Assembly: GCA_900321945.1 (NCBI GenBank) | Contig: ONXY01000119.1 | Coordinates: forward strand, 1 to 7,820 | Source of the DNA: an uncultured Eubacteriales bacterium | GTDB taxonomy: Bacteria > Bacillota_A > Clostridia > Christensenellales > Aristaeellaceae | DNA length: 7,820 nt | Direction: 5' to 3' | Part shown: in pieces, positions 1 to 6,608 of the stretch | Layout: each line of letters begins with the position of its first letter | How positions within the stretch are numbered: position 1 is the stretch's first letter | The notes under the pieces: model-generated | Seen by the model: only the letters and a program-made list of their open reading frames with translations | What the model was told of the DNA's origin: nothing | The model's database searches: none | Position numbers and translations under genes: made by a program

Positions 1-125
1 AGAGCCCCGCGGAAAACGGCTATCTCCTCCATGTGGACTCCGAGACCGGTGTCGAGGCGAAGGAATTCTGGTCTGAACCCCTGACCGCCACCTGGACCGG
101 CTGGAAGTTTGTCAAGGAATGGTAA
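1..125 (+). CDS. C-terminus of a P19/Tp34-type iron-binding protein (partial)
   Basis: An open frame enters from the left edge (first full codon at base 3) and ends at TAA 123-125, giving about 40 residues. The tail has the pattern H-V-D-S-E-T-G-V, then F-W-(S)-E-P-L-T and an aromatic/basic end in K-F-V-K-E-W. It resembles the C-terminal beta-strands of the P19/Tp34 extracytoplasmic iron-transport family, whose members often end with HVD-x-ETG-V, then W-x-x-P and alternating hydrophobic residues. In that family a homodimeric immunoglobulin-like fold binds metal (copper and iron) outside the cytoplasmic membrane and works with an Ftr1-like permease. The His in the HVD motif might be the C-terminal metal ligand, but this is inference. 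Location directly before a DUF2318 gene fits P19 loci. The signal peptide and most metal ligands lie outside the window, so the family call rests on a short segment and on context. Confidence 0.6.
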   Translation, partial: SPAENGYLLHVDSETGVEAKEFWSEPLTATWTGWKFVKEW

Positions 126-154
126 TCCGTTCCGCATTCCATTAATCCGCCTTT

Positions 155-193
155 ATGCTGGCGCGTCCTCCGCGGGGAAGGGCGCGCCGGCAT
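155..193 (+). promoter_or_regulatory. Strong intercistronic hairpin (attenuator, weak terminator or mRNA-stability element)
   Basis: Bases 155-169 pair with 179-193 in an uninterrupted 15-bp stem (two G-T wobbles) around a 9-base loop, mostly G-C. Only three T residues (193-195) follow, then GCGCG. It therefore lacks the long U-tract of an efficient intrinsic terminator. It sits 29 bases after the stop of the binding-protein gene. An element here could protect or partly terminate the upstream mRNA, letting the secreted binding protein be made in excess over the membrane proteins. The pairing is seen directly; the role is inferred. Confidence 0.55.
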
Positions 194-197
194 TTGC

Positions 198-209
198 GCG
201 TATATACGC
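198..209. promoter_or_regulatory. Perfect 12-bp palindrome, possible operator
   Basis: GCGTATATACGC is an exact inverted repeat with no spacer, lying 25 bases before the GTG start of the DUF2318 gene and 5 bases after the hairpin. It does not match the Fur or DtxR/IdeR consensus that I know. It could be a regulator half-site pair or a chance symmetric sequence. Confidence 0.25.
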
Positions 210-222
210 ATCATGACATTTC

Positions 223-227
223 GGGGG
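223..227 (+). promoter_or_regulatory. Ribosome binding site deciding the GTG start at 235
   Basis: GGGGG followed by T is placed 7 bases before GTG 235. The next in-frame ATG (253) has no purine-rich stretch before it and would remove the first six residues of a plausible N-terminal membrane segment. This favours GTG as the start. Confidence 0.5.
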
Positions 228-234
228 TTTTGCC

Positions 235-1530
235 GTGTTCAAATATCTCTGGATGGTGACGCAGGACCTGTTTCTCGCAGTCACCCTGACCACGCTCATG
301 CACGCCTTTCTCTCCCGGCTTCTGGGCCGGAAGGGACGGACGATCCACAGCGCCGCCCTTGGCGTTGGTGTGATCGCATCTGTTGTCCTGGCCGCCGTCA
401 AATACAATACCCGGCTCATCATTTCCAGCCACTGGAATCACTATATCTACGCGGTCATTCTGGCACTGGCCGTTTTGTTTCTCCTGCTGACGCTCGCGTT
501 TGGGCGGAAGGAAAACCGGGAAACGGGCGCGGGGGGCGCGCTCCTTTGCGCCGCGGGTTCTGCCTTGTCCGCGACGCTGGTCTTCTATTCCCTCCCCGGC
601 GTGCTGCTGTATCCCTTCAGCTTCAATACCATGGGTCAGGGATACCTTTCATCGTATTATATGGTGCGTATGGCCGGATGGCTCGGCGCGCTGCTCCTGC
701 TGTTCGTGTACTCGCGCCTGCTTTCCCGCTGCGCGCTGGATATAAAGCCGTATTCTCTGGTGCCCGCAGCGCTGAACGCGGCGCTCCTTGCCTTCGCCGT
801 CTATTGCTTCGGACGCTTCTTCGTGCCCTGGGTCAACCGGGCAAAGTGGCTGAAATGGCCCATCAGGTACACGGATTCAGCCTATGGATGGATCGGCGGC
901 TGGATGATGTTCACCGCCAACCACTCTATGCTGTTTATCTGGATCACGGCGGGCATTGCCGCGCTGCTGGCCGTCCTTCTGTTCCGACAGGGGCTGGTCA
1001 TCGCAGAACCCTATGACAATCCCGCGCAGCACCGCAAGCTGAAGGCCCGGAACCGCCGCTGGCGGCGCGTGGCCGTCGGCGTACTGGTCTGCATCGCGCT
1101 GTGCGTGATCATCATGACCGCTGTGAAAACCGCCGATACCCGGCAGGTGGAGCTGTCCGCTCCGGAAGCCTACACGGTGGATCAGGAGGCTGGCGTAATC
1201 CGTGTGCCCATGGAGAACGTGAGCGACGGGCATCTGCACCGCTTTGAATACAAAACCGAGAAAAACATCAGCGTACGCTGGATCGTCGTGAAGAAACCGA
1301 ATTCCGCCGTCTTCGGCGTGGGCCTGGACGCCTGCGAGGTCTGCGGAAACGCGGGCTACTTCGAGCGGAACGGACAGATCATTTGCAAGCGCTGCGATGT
1401 CGTGATGAACATCAACACCATCGGCTTCAAGGGCGGATGCAACCCCATCCCCCTGCCCTGCGAGGTGCGTGACGGATCTCTCGTTTTCAGGCTGAGCGAT
1501 ATCATCGCCGGCGAAAAAGAATTCAGATAA
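235..1530 (+). CDS. DUF2318 membrane protein with C-terminal six-cysteine Fe-S/metal module
   Basis: This 431-residue protein has about eight predicted membrane segments (roughly residues 8-28, 38-56, 70-90, 100-120, 143-163, 174-195, 228-250, 279-298) and then a soluble domain of about 130 residues. That domain is the DUF2318 signature: C367-x-x-C370, C384-x-x-C387, C402 and C409, with the conserved run D-V-V-M-N-I-N-T-I-G-F-K between the second pair and C402. Family annotation describes these as Fe-S-containing membrane proteins of iron-uptake loci (Cj1660 type). The C-terminal domain follows the last membrane segment after an even number of crossings, so its side of the membrane is uncertain; a role outside the cytoplasm would fit the secreted partners. 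A likely job is electron transfer or iron handover between the binding protein, permease and ABC subunits. This is inference; no biochemical role is firmly known to me. GTG is chosen as start because of the GGGGG site. It is followed after 15 bases by the first permease. Confidence 0.9.
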   Translation: MFKYLWMVTQDLFLAVTLTTLMHAFLSRLLGRKGRTIHSAALGVGVIASVVLAAVKYNTRLIISSHWNHYIYAVILALAVLFLLLTLAFGRKENRETGAGGALLCAAGSALSATLVFYSLPGVLLYPFSFNTMGQGYLSSYYMVRMAGWLGALLLLFVYSRLLSRCALDIKPYSLVPAALNAALLAFAVYCFGRFFVPWVNRAKWLKWPIRYTDSAYGWIGGWMMFTANHSMLFIWITAGIAALLAVLLFRQGLVIAEPYDNPAQHRKLKARNRRWRRVAVGVLVCIALCVIIMTAVKTADTRQVELSAPEAYTVDQEAGVIRVPMENVSDGHLHRFEYKTEKNISVRWIVVKKPNSAVFGVGLDACEVCGNAGYFERNGQIICKRCDVVMNINTIGFKGGCNPIPLPCEVRDGSLVFRLSDIIAGEKEFR

Positions 1531-1545
1531 GGAGGACGCTTTCTC

Positions 1546-2841
1546 ATGCTGTTCCGGATGATCCGCGGCGTGCTCTTTCATCAGAAAGGCAAGATGTTTT
1601 TAATCGCGCTGACCATCGCCCTTGGCGCGTCCCTTGCCACAGGGATGCTGAACGTTGTGCTGGGCGTGGAAGAGAAAGTTAACAAAGAGCTGAAGAGCTA
1701 CGGGGCCAATATTATCGTGAAGCCCAAGGATTCCTCCCTGCTCTCCGATATTTACGATGTTGGCGAAGGCGCGGAGCTGAACGCCGCTTATCTCAGGGAG
1801 GACGAACTCGGAAAACTCAAAACCATCTTCTGGGCTTTCAATATTGTGGACTTTACGCCCTTCCTGGATACCCGGGCCGGGCTTCCCGACGGAAGTCTGG
1901 TCAAACTGACGGGAACCTGGTTCAATCACCATCTGGACCTGCCCACGGGGGAGAGCCTGGACGCGGGCATCGTGGGCATGCGCTCCTGGTGGGACGTGTC
2001 AGAGGGCCGCTGGCTGGACGAGAGGGACGAAAACGCCGCCTCCGAAATCATGGCGGGCGCGCTTCTCGCCGCAAAGATGGGCTGGCACGCGGGGGACACC
2101 CTGCAGCTTACCGTCTCCGGCAGGGAAAAGACTGTTTCCATCGCTGGCGTTTTCGACGCGGGCGGCGACGAAGACGAGCAGATTTTTGCCGCTCTGGATC
2201 TGGTGCAGGAGCTGACAGGCCGGGAAAATATGGTAGCCTCCATCGAGGTCTCCGCCCTGACCACGCCGGACAACGAGCTGGCGAGGCGGGCCGCCCGCAA
2301 TCCGGCCGCCCTCAGCAGCCGGGACTACGAGACCTGGTACTGCACCGCCTATGTCAGCGCGATCTGCTATCAGATTCAGGAGGTCATCACCGGTTCCGTC
2401 GCCAGCGCCGTGCGCAAGGTCGCCGAAAGCGAGGGTATGATTCTCGACAAGACAAAGCTGCTGATGATCCTGATCACCGCGCTCAGCCTGCTCGGTTCCG
2501 CCCTGGGCATCTCCAACCTCGTGACCGCCTCCGTTATGGAGCGCAGCCAGGAAATCGGCCTGCTGAAAGCCATCGGCGCGCGGGATCGTTCCATCACGGG
2601 CGTCGTCATGGCGGAAATCCTGATTACCGCCCTGATCGGCTTTACCGGAGGGTACTTCCTGGGCTTCGGGTTCGCTCAGCTGATCGGCCAAAGCGTATTC
2701 GGCTCCACAATTGAGATGGAAGCGAAGGTGATTCCCATCGTCGCGGGGCTTATCGCGCTGGTTACCATCGCTGGGAGCCTGCCCGCAATCCGCACGGTGC
2801 TGCGCCTGCGTCCGGCGGAAGTGCTGCACGGCGGGCGCTGA
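1546..2841 (+). CDS. FtsX/MacB-fold ABC transporter permease, first of a pair
   Basis: This 431-residue permease has the MacB/FtsX layout: membrane segment 1 (about 17-40), a large extracytoplasmic domain (about 42-300), then three segments (about 303-326, 352-380, 395-415). The motif M-E-R-S-Q-E-I-G-L-L-K-A-I-G-A (331-345) is the classic cytoplasmic coupling stretch of FtsX-domain permeases. The C-terminal R-P-A-E-V-L-H-G is also typical. After segment 1 it carries S-Y-G-A-N-I-I-V-K-P-K, shared in form with the other two permeases here. The segment around W264-Y-C-T-A-Y-V-S-A-I-C274 is reminiscent of Cj1661-type permeases, with two cysteines facing outward. It probably forms a heterodimer with the next permease, driven by the ATPase at 4320. 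GGAGG at 1531-1535 lies 10 bases before ATG. MacB-fold systems usually extrude or do mechanical work across the membrane and do not import, so direct iron import is not assumed. Confidence 0.9.
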   Translation: MLFRMIRGVLFHQKGKMFLIALTIALGASLATGMLNVVLGVEEKVNKELKSYGANIIVKPKDSSLLSDIYDVGEGAELNAAYLREDELGKLKTIFWAFNIVDFTPFLDTRAGLPDGSLVKLTGTWFNHHLDLPTGESLDAGIVGMRSWWDVSEGRWLDERDENAASEIMAGALLAAKMGWHAGDTLQLTVSGREKTVSIAGVFDAGGDEDEQIFAALDLVQELTGRENMVASIEVSALTTPDNELARRAARNPAALSSRDYETWYCTAYVSAICYQIQEVITGSVASAVRKVAESEGMILDKTKLLMILITALSLLGSALGISNLVTASVMERSQEIGLLKAIGARDRSITGVVMAEILITALIGFTGGYFLGFGFAQLIGQSVFGSTIEMEAKVIPIVAGLIALVTIAGSLPAIRTVLRLRPAEVLHGGR

Positions 2842-2854
2842 GGGAGGTAAGCAT

Positions 2855-4315
2855 ATGACCAAAAGAAGAATGTTTCTGCGGATGATTACCGCTTCCCTCC
2901 TCCGCCGGCGCTCCCGTATGCTGATCGCGCTCCTGTCCATCGGCATCGGGGCTACCATACTCGCGGGCCTCGTCACCATCTATGTGGATGTCCCGCGCCA
3001 GATGGGCGCGCAGTTCCGCTCCTACGGCGCAAACATGCTGCTGCTGCCCAAAGAGGGCGCAGGGCTGACCGGCGAAAGCCTTGCGGACGCGCTCCGGGAG
3101 ATTCCGGCCGGTGAACTGGTCGGCGCCGCGCCGTACCGGTATATCCGCCTCGATATGACTACCCGCCAGCAATCCTTCACCGCTGCCGGTACGGATTTTT
3201 CCGAGATCGTCAAGACGAGCCCCTATTTCAGCGTGGACGGCGCGTATCCTGTCGAGCCGCGTCAGATCCTGGCCGGCAGGGAGATTGCCGATACGATCGG
3301 CGTGAAACCCGGTTCCACCATGGAGCTGACATACCAGCCGGCTGCCGTTTCCGGCAGGAAAACCCCCGAAGAAAGCCGTACACCCGGCGCTTCCCTGTCC
3401 GGCAGCGCGGAGGGATTCGGCGGGGGAACTGTATATGTCACGGCGCAGCTGGACGGCGAGGCGAGGATCGCCTCCCTGACTGTTGACGCCTCCACCCAGA
3501 CACCGGAGTACGGCGGCAGGATCCCGGACGACGAACCGTTCCTGCATCAGTTCATCGGCAAATCCCTCCCGCTGACCCCGGGAGAAGACATCGACGCGCT
3601 TTCGGGCGCTACGGTCACCTCCTCCGCCGTGGTGGATGCCCTGAACCAGGCGACAAAATCCGCTGTTACCGTCCAGCCCAGGACGATGAATTTCACCGTC
3701 ACCGGAATCCTGACGACCGGAGGAGAGGAAGAAGGGTATGTGTTCCTGTCCCTGCAGGACATGGAGGCCCTGACGGGTTCGGATCTTCTCGATGTGGCGG
3801 AGCTCAGCGTATCCGCGGGAGCCGGTCAGCTGGAAGCTTATGCCGACGCCATCACCCGGAACAGCGGTAGCGTTCAGGCCCGTCTGGTCAAGCGCGTGGC
3901 CCGGTCCGAAGCCTCCGTGCTTCAAAAGCTGACCGCGCTGGTGTTTCTGGTGACGCTGGTGGTGCTTCTGCTGACCATGATCTGCGTGTCCACCACCATG
4001 ATGGCCGTCGTGTCCGAGCGCAGGCGGGAAATCGGCCTGCGCAAGGCGCTCGGTGCGTCGGACGGGTCCATCCGGACAGAGTTTCTGGGCGAGGGGCTCT
4101 TCCTGGGGCTGCTGGGCGGCGTGATGGGGGCTGTTCTGGGGTTTGCTTTCGCCCAGGCGGTCAGCGTCCACGTGTTCGGCTCCTCCATCACCTTCCAGCC
4201 GCTGCTGCTCCCTGCCGCGGTCCTCGTCTCCATGACCATCGCGGCGGTTTCCTGCCTGCTGCCGATCAAACGCGCCGTGGCCATCGATCCGGCGATCGTC
4301 CTGAAAGGAGAATGA
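2855..4315 (+). CDS. FtsX/MacB-fold ABC permease with inserted FMN-binding domain
   Basis: This 486-residue paralogue of the preceding permease has segment 1 at about 21-42, an outer domain to about 355, and segments at about 358-380, 410-436 and 448-470. The FtsX coupling motif is R-R-R-E-I-G-L-R-K-A-L-G-A (389-401). The outer domain starts like its neighbour (S-Y-G-A-N-M-L-L-L-P-K) and reaches K-P-G-S-T-M-E-L-T. It is then interrupted by about 115 residues before the strand F-T-V-T-G-I-L-T-T-G-G resumes at 280. The insert has a Ser/Gly/Pro-rich linker (about 164-190) and an FMN_bind domain (about 190-270). That domain contains T-P-E-Y-G-G, F-L-H-Q-F-I-G-K and D247-A-L-S-G-A-T253-V-T-S, matching the D-g-x-S/T-g-A-T motif that ApbE flavinylates in RnfG and NqrC. 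Thr253 is the predicted FMN attachment site. RBS GGGAGG is at 2842-2847, 7 bases before ATG. Confidence 0.92.
   Translation: MTKRRMFLRMITASLLRRRSRMLIALLSIGIGATILAGLVTIYVDVPRQMGAQFRSYGANMLLLPKEGAGLTGESLADALREIPAGELVGAAPYRYIRLDMTTRQQSFTAAGTDFSEIVKTSPYFSVDGAYPVEPRQILAGREIADTIGVKPGSTMELTYQPAAVSGRKTPEESRTPGASLSGSAEGFGGGTVYVTAQLDGEARIASLTVDASTQTPEYGGRIPDDEPFLHQFIGKSLPLTPGEDIDALSGATVTSSAVVDALNQATKSAVTVQPRTMNFTVTGILTTGGEEEGYVFLSLQDMEALTGSDLLDVAELSVSAGAGQLEAYADAITRNSGSVQARLVKRVARSEASVLQKLTALVFLVTLVVLLLTMICVSTTMMAVVSERRREIGLRKALGASDGSIRTEFLGEGLFLGLLGGVMGAVLGFAFAQAVSVHVFGSSITFQPLLLPAAVLVSMTIAAVSCLLPIKRAVAIDPAIVLKGE
3422..3658 (+). other. FMN_bind domain (covalent flavinylation site) within the permease
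   Basis: The core is residues 190-268 of the second permease. The acceptor threonine codon is ACG at 3611-3613. The order of elements is strand G-T-V-Y-V-T-A-Q-L-D, strand I-A-S-L-T-V-D, the T-P-E-Y-G-G turn, helix F-L-H-Q-F, then the S-G-A-T-V-T-S loop and helix A-V-V-D-A-L-N. This is the order found in RnfG/NqrC-type domains. In that family, FMN is linked by a phosphoester to the last Thr of S/T-G-A-T by the exported transferase ApbE. No ApbE gene is in the window. Confidence 0.88.
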
Positions 4316-4319
4316 CAAC

Positions 4320-4994
4320 ATGCCTCTGTTGGAAATCAAAAACGTGTCGAAAATTTACGGCGACCTGAAAGCCTTGGATAATGTGAGTCTCCATGTGGAT
4401 CAGGGCGAATGGGTGGCGATCATGGGCCCGTCCGGAAGCGGGAAAAGCACCATGATGAACATCATCGGCTGCATGGACAAGCCGACCAGCGGCGAAGTCC
4501 TGCTGGACGGCGTGGACATCAGCAAAGAAAGCAGCAAAAAGCTGACTGACATCCGACGGGATAAAATCGGCCTGATCTTTCAGCAGTTCCATATGGTCAA
4601 CTACCTGACCGCCGTGGAAAACGTGATGGTTTCGCAGTACTATCATTCCATGCCCGACGAAGAGGAAGCCCTGGAAGCGCTTGAGCGCGTGGGTCTCCGG
4701 GAGCGCGCGAAGCACCTCCCCAGCCAGCTCTCCGGCGGCGAGCAGCAGCGCGTCTGCGTGGCCCGGGCGCTGATCAACCATCCCGAGCTGATCCTCGCGG
4801 ACGAGCCGACCGGCAACCTTGACGAAGCCAATGAAAACATCGTGCTGGACCTGTTCGCCCAGCTGCATAAAGAAGGAACGACCCTCATCGTCGTGACGCA
4901 CGACCCGGAAGTGGCCGACGCCGCCCAGCGCACCATCGTGCTGGAGCACGGCAAGGTCGCGCGGGAAGTGATCAATGAGAATTTCGGGAAATAA
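4320..4994 (+). CDS. ABC transporter ATP-binding protein (MacB/LolD type), first module
   Basis: This 224-residue cytoplasmic ATPase has all catalytic elements: Walker A G36-P-S-G-S-G-K-S-T44, Q-loop F-Q88-Q, signature L-S138-G-G-E-Q-Q-R, Walker B L-I-L-A-D161-E162-P, D-loop N-L-D168 and switch His194 in V-V-T-H-D. The sequence L-A-D-E-P-T-G-N-L-D is typical of the MacB/LolD/FtsE class, which pairs with FtsX-fold permeases. It should therefore energise the two upstream permeases as a nucleotide-binding dimer. It starts 4 bases after the second permease. Its ribosome site AAAGGAG (4304-4310) lies inside the end of that gene, so translation is probably coupled. No key residue is missing. The transported substrate cannot be read from the ATPase. 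Confidence 0.95.
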   Translation: MPLLEIKNVSKIYGDLKALDNVSLHVDQGEWVAIMGPSGSGKSTMMNIIGCMDKPTSGEVLLDGVDISKESSKKLTDIRRDKIGLIFQQFHMVNYLTAVENVMVSQYYHSMPDEEEALEALERVGLRERAKHLPSQLSGGEQQRVCVARALINHPELILADEPTGNLDEANENIVLDLFAQLHKEGTTLIVVTHDPEVADAAQRTIVLEHGKVAREVINENFGK

Positions 4995-5009
4995 GCGGAG
5001 GGCAGAGGC

Positions 5010-5408
5010 ATGAAAAAGACGGTCATACCCGCTGCCGTGATGCTGGCTCTTTCTCTTGTCATCCTTGTCGGGAGCGCAACCTTCCTGTCGCCCTGCGTCC
5101 ATGAAGGCGGAACCGCGGGCGCCTGCCACTGGGCGGGGCGGACACTGGCGGGTCTGAGCTGCGTGCTTGGCGTTCTGGCGGCGCTTTCCCTCTGCGCGGG
5201 GCGCGCCCGGCTGGGAACCTATCTCAGCGCGCTCCCCGTCTGCGCGATGGGCATTCTGACACCGGGCGTAGTGATCGGTCTTTGTCCGATGAGCACCATG
5301 CGCTGCCGGATGGTGATGCAGCCCGCCATGCGGATCCTGTTTTCCGCGGCGCTCCTTTTCGCTCTTGCCGGCGCGATTGCATGTGCGGGAGAAAAAGAAA
5401 CGAAATGA
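5010..5408 (+). CDS. DUF4418 small membrane protein with conserved cysteines
   Basis: This 132-residue protein has about four membrane segments (roughly 6-25, 45-63, 70-90, 105-125). It fits the DUF4418 family pattern: P-C29 after segment 1, A-C39-H-W, a central G-x-x-I-G-L-C92-P-M and M-R-C99, then M-Q-P-A-M at the last segment. Further cysteines are at 51, 62, 78 and 125. The function of DUF4418 is not known to me. The spaced Cys and His residues at membrane-segment ends suggest metal binding or disulfide chemistry near the outer membrane face, which would suit a redox-linked iron locus. GGAGGG (4997-5002) lies 7 bases before ATG. The stop (TGA 5406-5408) overlaps the ATG of the next gene, tying this protein to the third permease and second ATPase. 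Confidence 0.82.
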   Translation: MKKTVIPAAVMLALSLVILVGSATFLSPCVHEGGTAGACHWAGRTLAGLSCVLGVLAALSLCAGRARLGTYLSALPVCAMGILTPGVVIGLCPMSTMRCRMVMQPAMRILFSAALLFALAGAIACAGEKETK

Positions 5409-6607
5409 TGAACGGTTTTTATCTGCCCGTCCGCAATCTGATCCGGAAGCCCGGGCGCACCGCCGTTCTCGCCCTGCTGACGGCCTTCCTGTCGCTGGCG
5501 GTTTTCGGCGGATCGATTGTGGTTCTCTCCCTTCGGGGCGGCCTCAGGAGTCTGGAAGCCCGTCTGGGCGCCGATATCATTCTCGTTCCTTCCGGGGCGC
5601 AGAGCAGGGTAAGCTTCCAGAACATGTTCCTCCAGGGCACCGCCGGCGCATTTTACATGGACGCCTCTGCGCTGCAGAAGGCGATGGAAGTGGATGGGGT
5701 GGAGAAAGCCGCCCCGCAGACGTTCCTGGCCTCCCTGAAGGCCGACTGCTGCTCTGTAAAAATCCAGGTGATCGGCATCGATCCGGAACGGGATTTCACC
5801 GTTATGCCCTGGATTGCCCGGAGCCTGACCCGTGAACTCGGGGATATGGACGTAGCCGTGGGATGCAAGGTGGAAGCGGGCATGGGTGAAATCATCCGCA
5901 TTTACGGGCAGCGGTGCAAGGTAGTCGCCCGCCTGGAAGCCACCGGAACCGGACTCGACACAGCCGTGTACTGCAGCATGAGCACCATGAACACCCTGCT
6001 CGCAGCTGCGGAGGAGAAAGGCATCCGTCACAAAATCGGAAGCGGTGACGACGTGATCTCCGCCGTCTATATCAAAGTCAGGGACGGATACGATATCGGC
6101 ACCGTGAACAGCAGGCTGAACGGACATATCCGAAAAGTGACTGCCGTCCGCACCCGAAGCATGATCACCGGCGTCTCCGACAGCCTGGCCGGCATCAGCC
6201 GAGCGGTAACGGGACTGATCATCGCCGTCTGGGCGCTGGCTCTCGTCATTCTGCTGCTGGCGTTTACGCTGATCGTCCGGGAGCGCGCCCGCGAATTTGC
6301 CGTCCTGCGCATGGCAGGCGCGTCCCGCGCGATGCTGTCGCGCATGGTTCTTCTGGAATCCGCGCTCTGCGGTTTGCTGGGCGGCCTCACGGGCGTCGGG
6401 TCCGCGGCGCTGTCGCTTTTCCCTTTTGCCCAGCTGATTGAGAGCGCGCTGAAGCTGCCCTATCTCATGCCGGGAACCGGGAAAATCCTGCTTCTGGCTG
6501 CCGGAACGCTGCTTCTGTCCGTGGCCGTAGCGGCGCTTGCCAGCACGGCGGCGGCTTACCGTCTGAGCCGCGTCGATCCGGGAACAGCGCTGCGGGAGGG
6601 AAACTGA
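5405..6607 (+). CDS. FtsX-fold ABC transporter permease, second module
   Basis: This 400-residue protein has segment 1 at about 19-42, an outer domain to about 262, then segments at about 266-290, 316-340 and 360-385. The coupling motif R-E-R-A-R-E-F-A-V-L-R-M-A-G-A (292-306) is a variant of the FtsX-type E-I-G-x-L-K-A-I-G-A. The post-segment-1 motif L-G-A-D-I-I-L-V-P matches the S-Y-G-A-N motifs of the other two permeases, so all three are paralogues. It ends R-V-D-P-G-T-A-L-R-E-G-N. The frame is open further upstream to ATG 5282, but that would overlap the DUF4418 gene by 127 bases and add a hydrophilic, non-homologous tail. ATG 5405 (ATGATG, overlapping the previous TGA) is therefore chosen. 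GGGAGA (5387-5392) is 12 bases upstream, a little far, consistent with translational coupling. No second permease follows, so a homodimer is likely. An adjacent Cys pair (115-116) lies in the outer domain. Confidence 0.88.
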   Translation: MMNGFYLPVRNLIRKPGRTAVLALLTAFLSLAVFGGSIVVLSLRGGLRSLEARLGADIILVPSGAQSRVSFQNMFLQGTAGAFYMDASALQKAMEVDGVEKAAPQTFLASLKADCCSVKIQVIGIDPERDFTVMPWIARSLTRELGDMDVAVGCKVEAGMGEIIRIYGQRCKVVARLEATGTGLDTAVYCSMSTMNTLLAAAEEKGIRHKIGSGDDVISAVYIKVRDGYDIGTVNSRLNGHIRKVTAVRTRSMITGVSDSLAGISRAVTGLIIAVWALALVILLLAFTLIVRERAREFAVLRMAGASRAMLSRMVLLESALCGLLGGLTGVGSAALSLFPFAQLIESALKLPYLMPGTGKILLLAAGTLLLSVAVAALASTAAAYRLSRVDPGTALREGN

Positions 6608-6608
6608 T

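Noticed and set aside
877..1581. A 234-residue minus-strand open frame opposite the DUF2318 gene
   Set aside because: It lies opposite the conserved cysteine module, contains no family motif and spans the gene boundary at 1530-1546.
2762..4339. A 525-residue open frame on the minus strand opposite the flavin permease
   Set aside because: Its sequence is rich in His, Gly, Gln and Asp with no recognisable domain, and it mirrors the third-position GC bias of the real permease gene. The plus strand has clear homology, a good ribosome site and correct spacing.
1546..4994. Reading the first ABC module as a MacB drug exporter
   Set aside because: MacB is a fused ATPase-permease acting with MacA and an outer-membrane channel. 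Here the ATPase is separate, there are two permeases, no MacA-like adaptor is present and the neighbours are iron-locus genes.
5282..5404. An upstream ATG that would lengthen the third permease by 41 residues
   Set aside because: The added part overlaps the conserved C-terminal half of DUF4418 and is hydrophilic without homology. The overlapping ATGATG at 5405 gives a normal FtsX-fold N-terminus.
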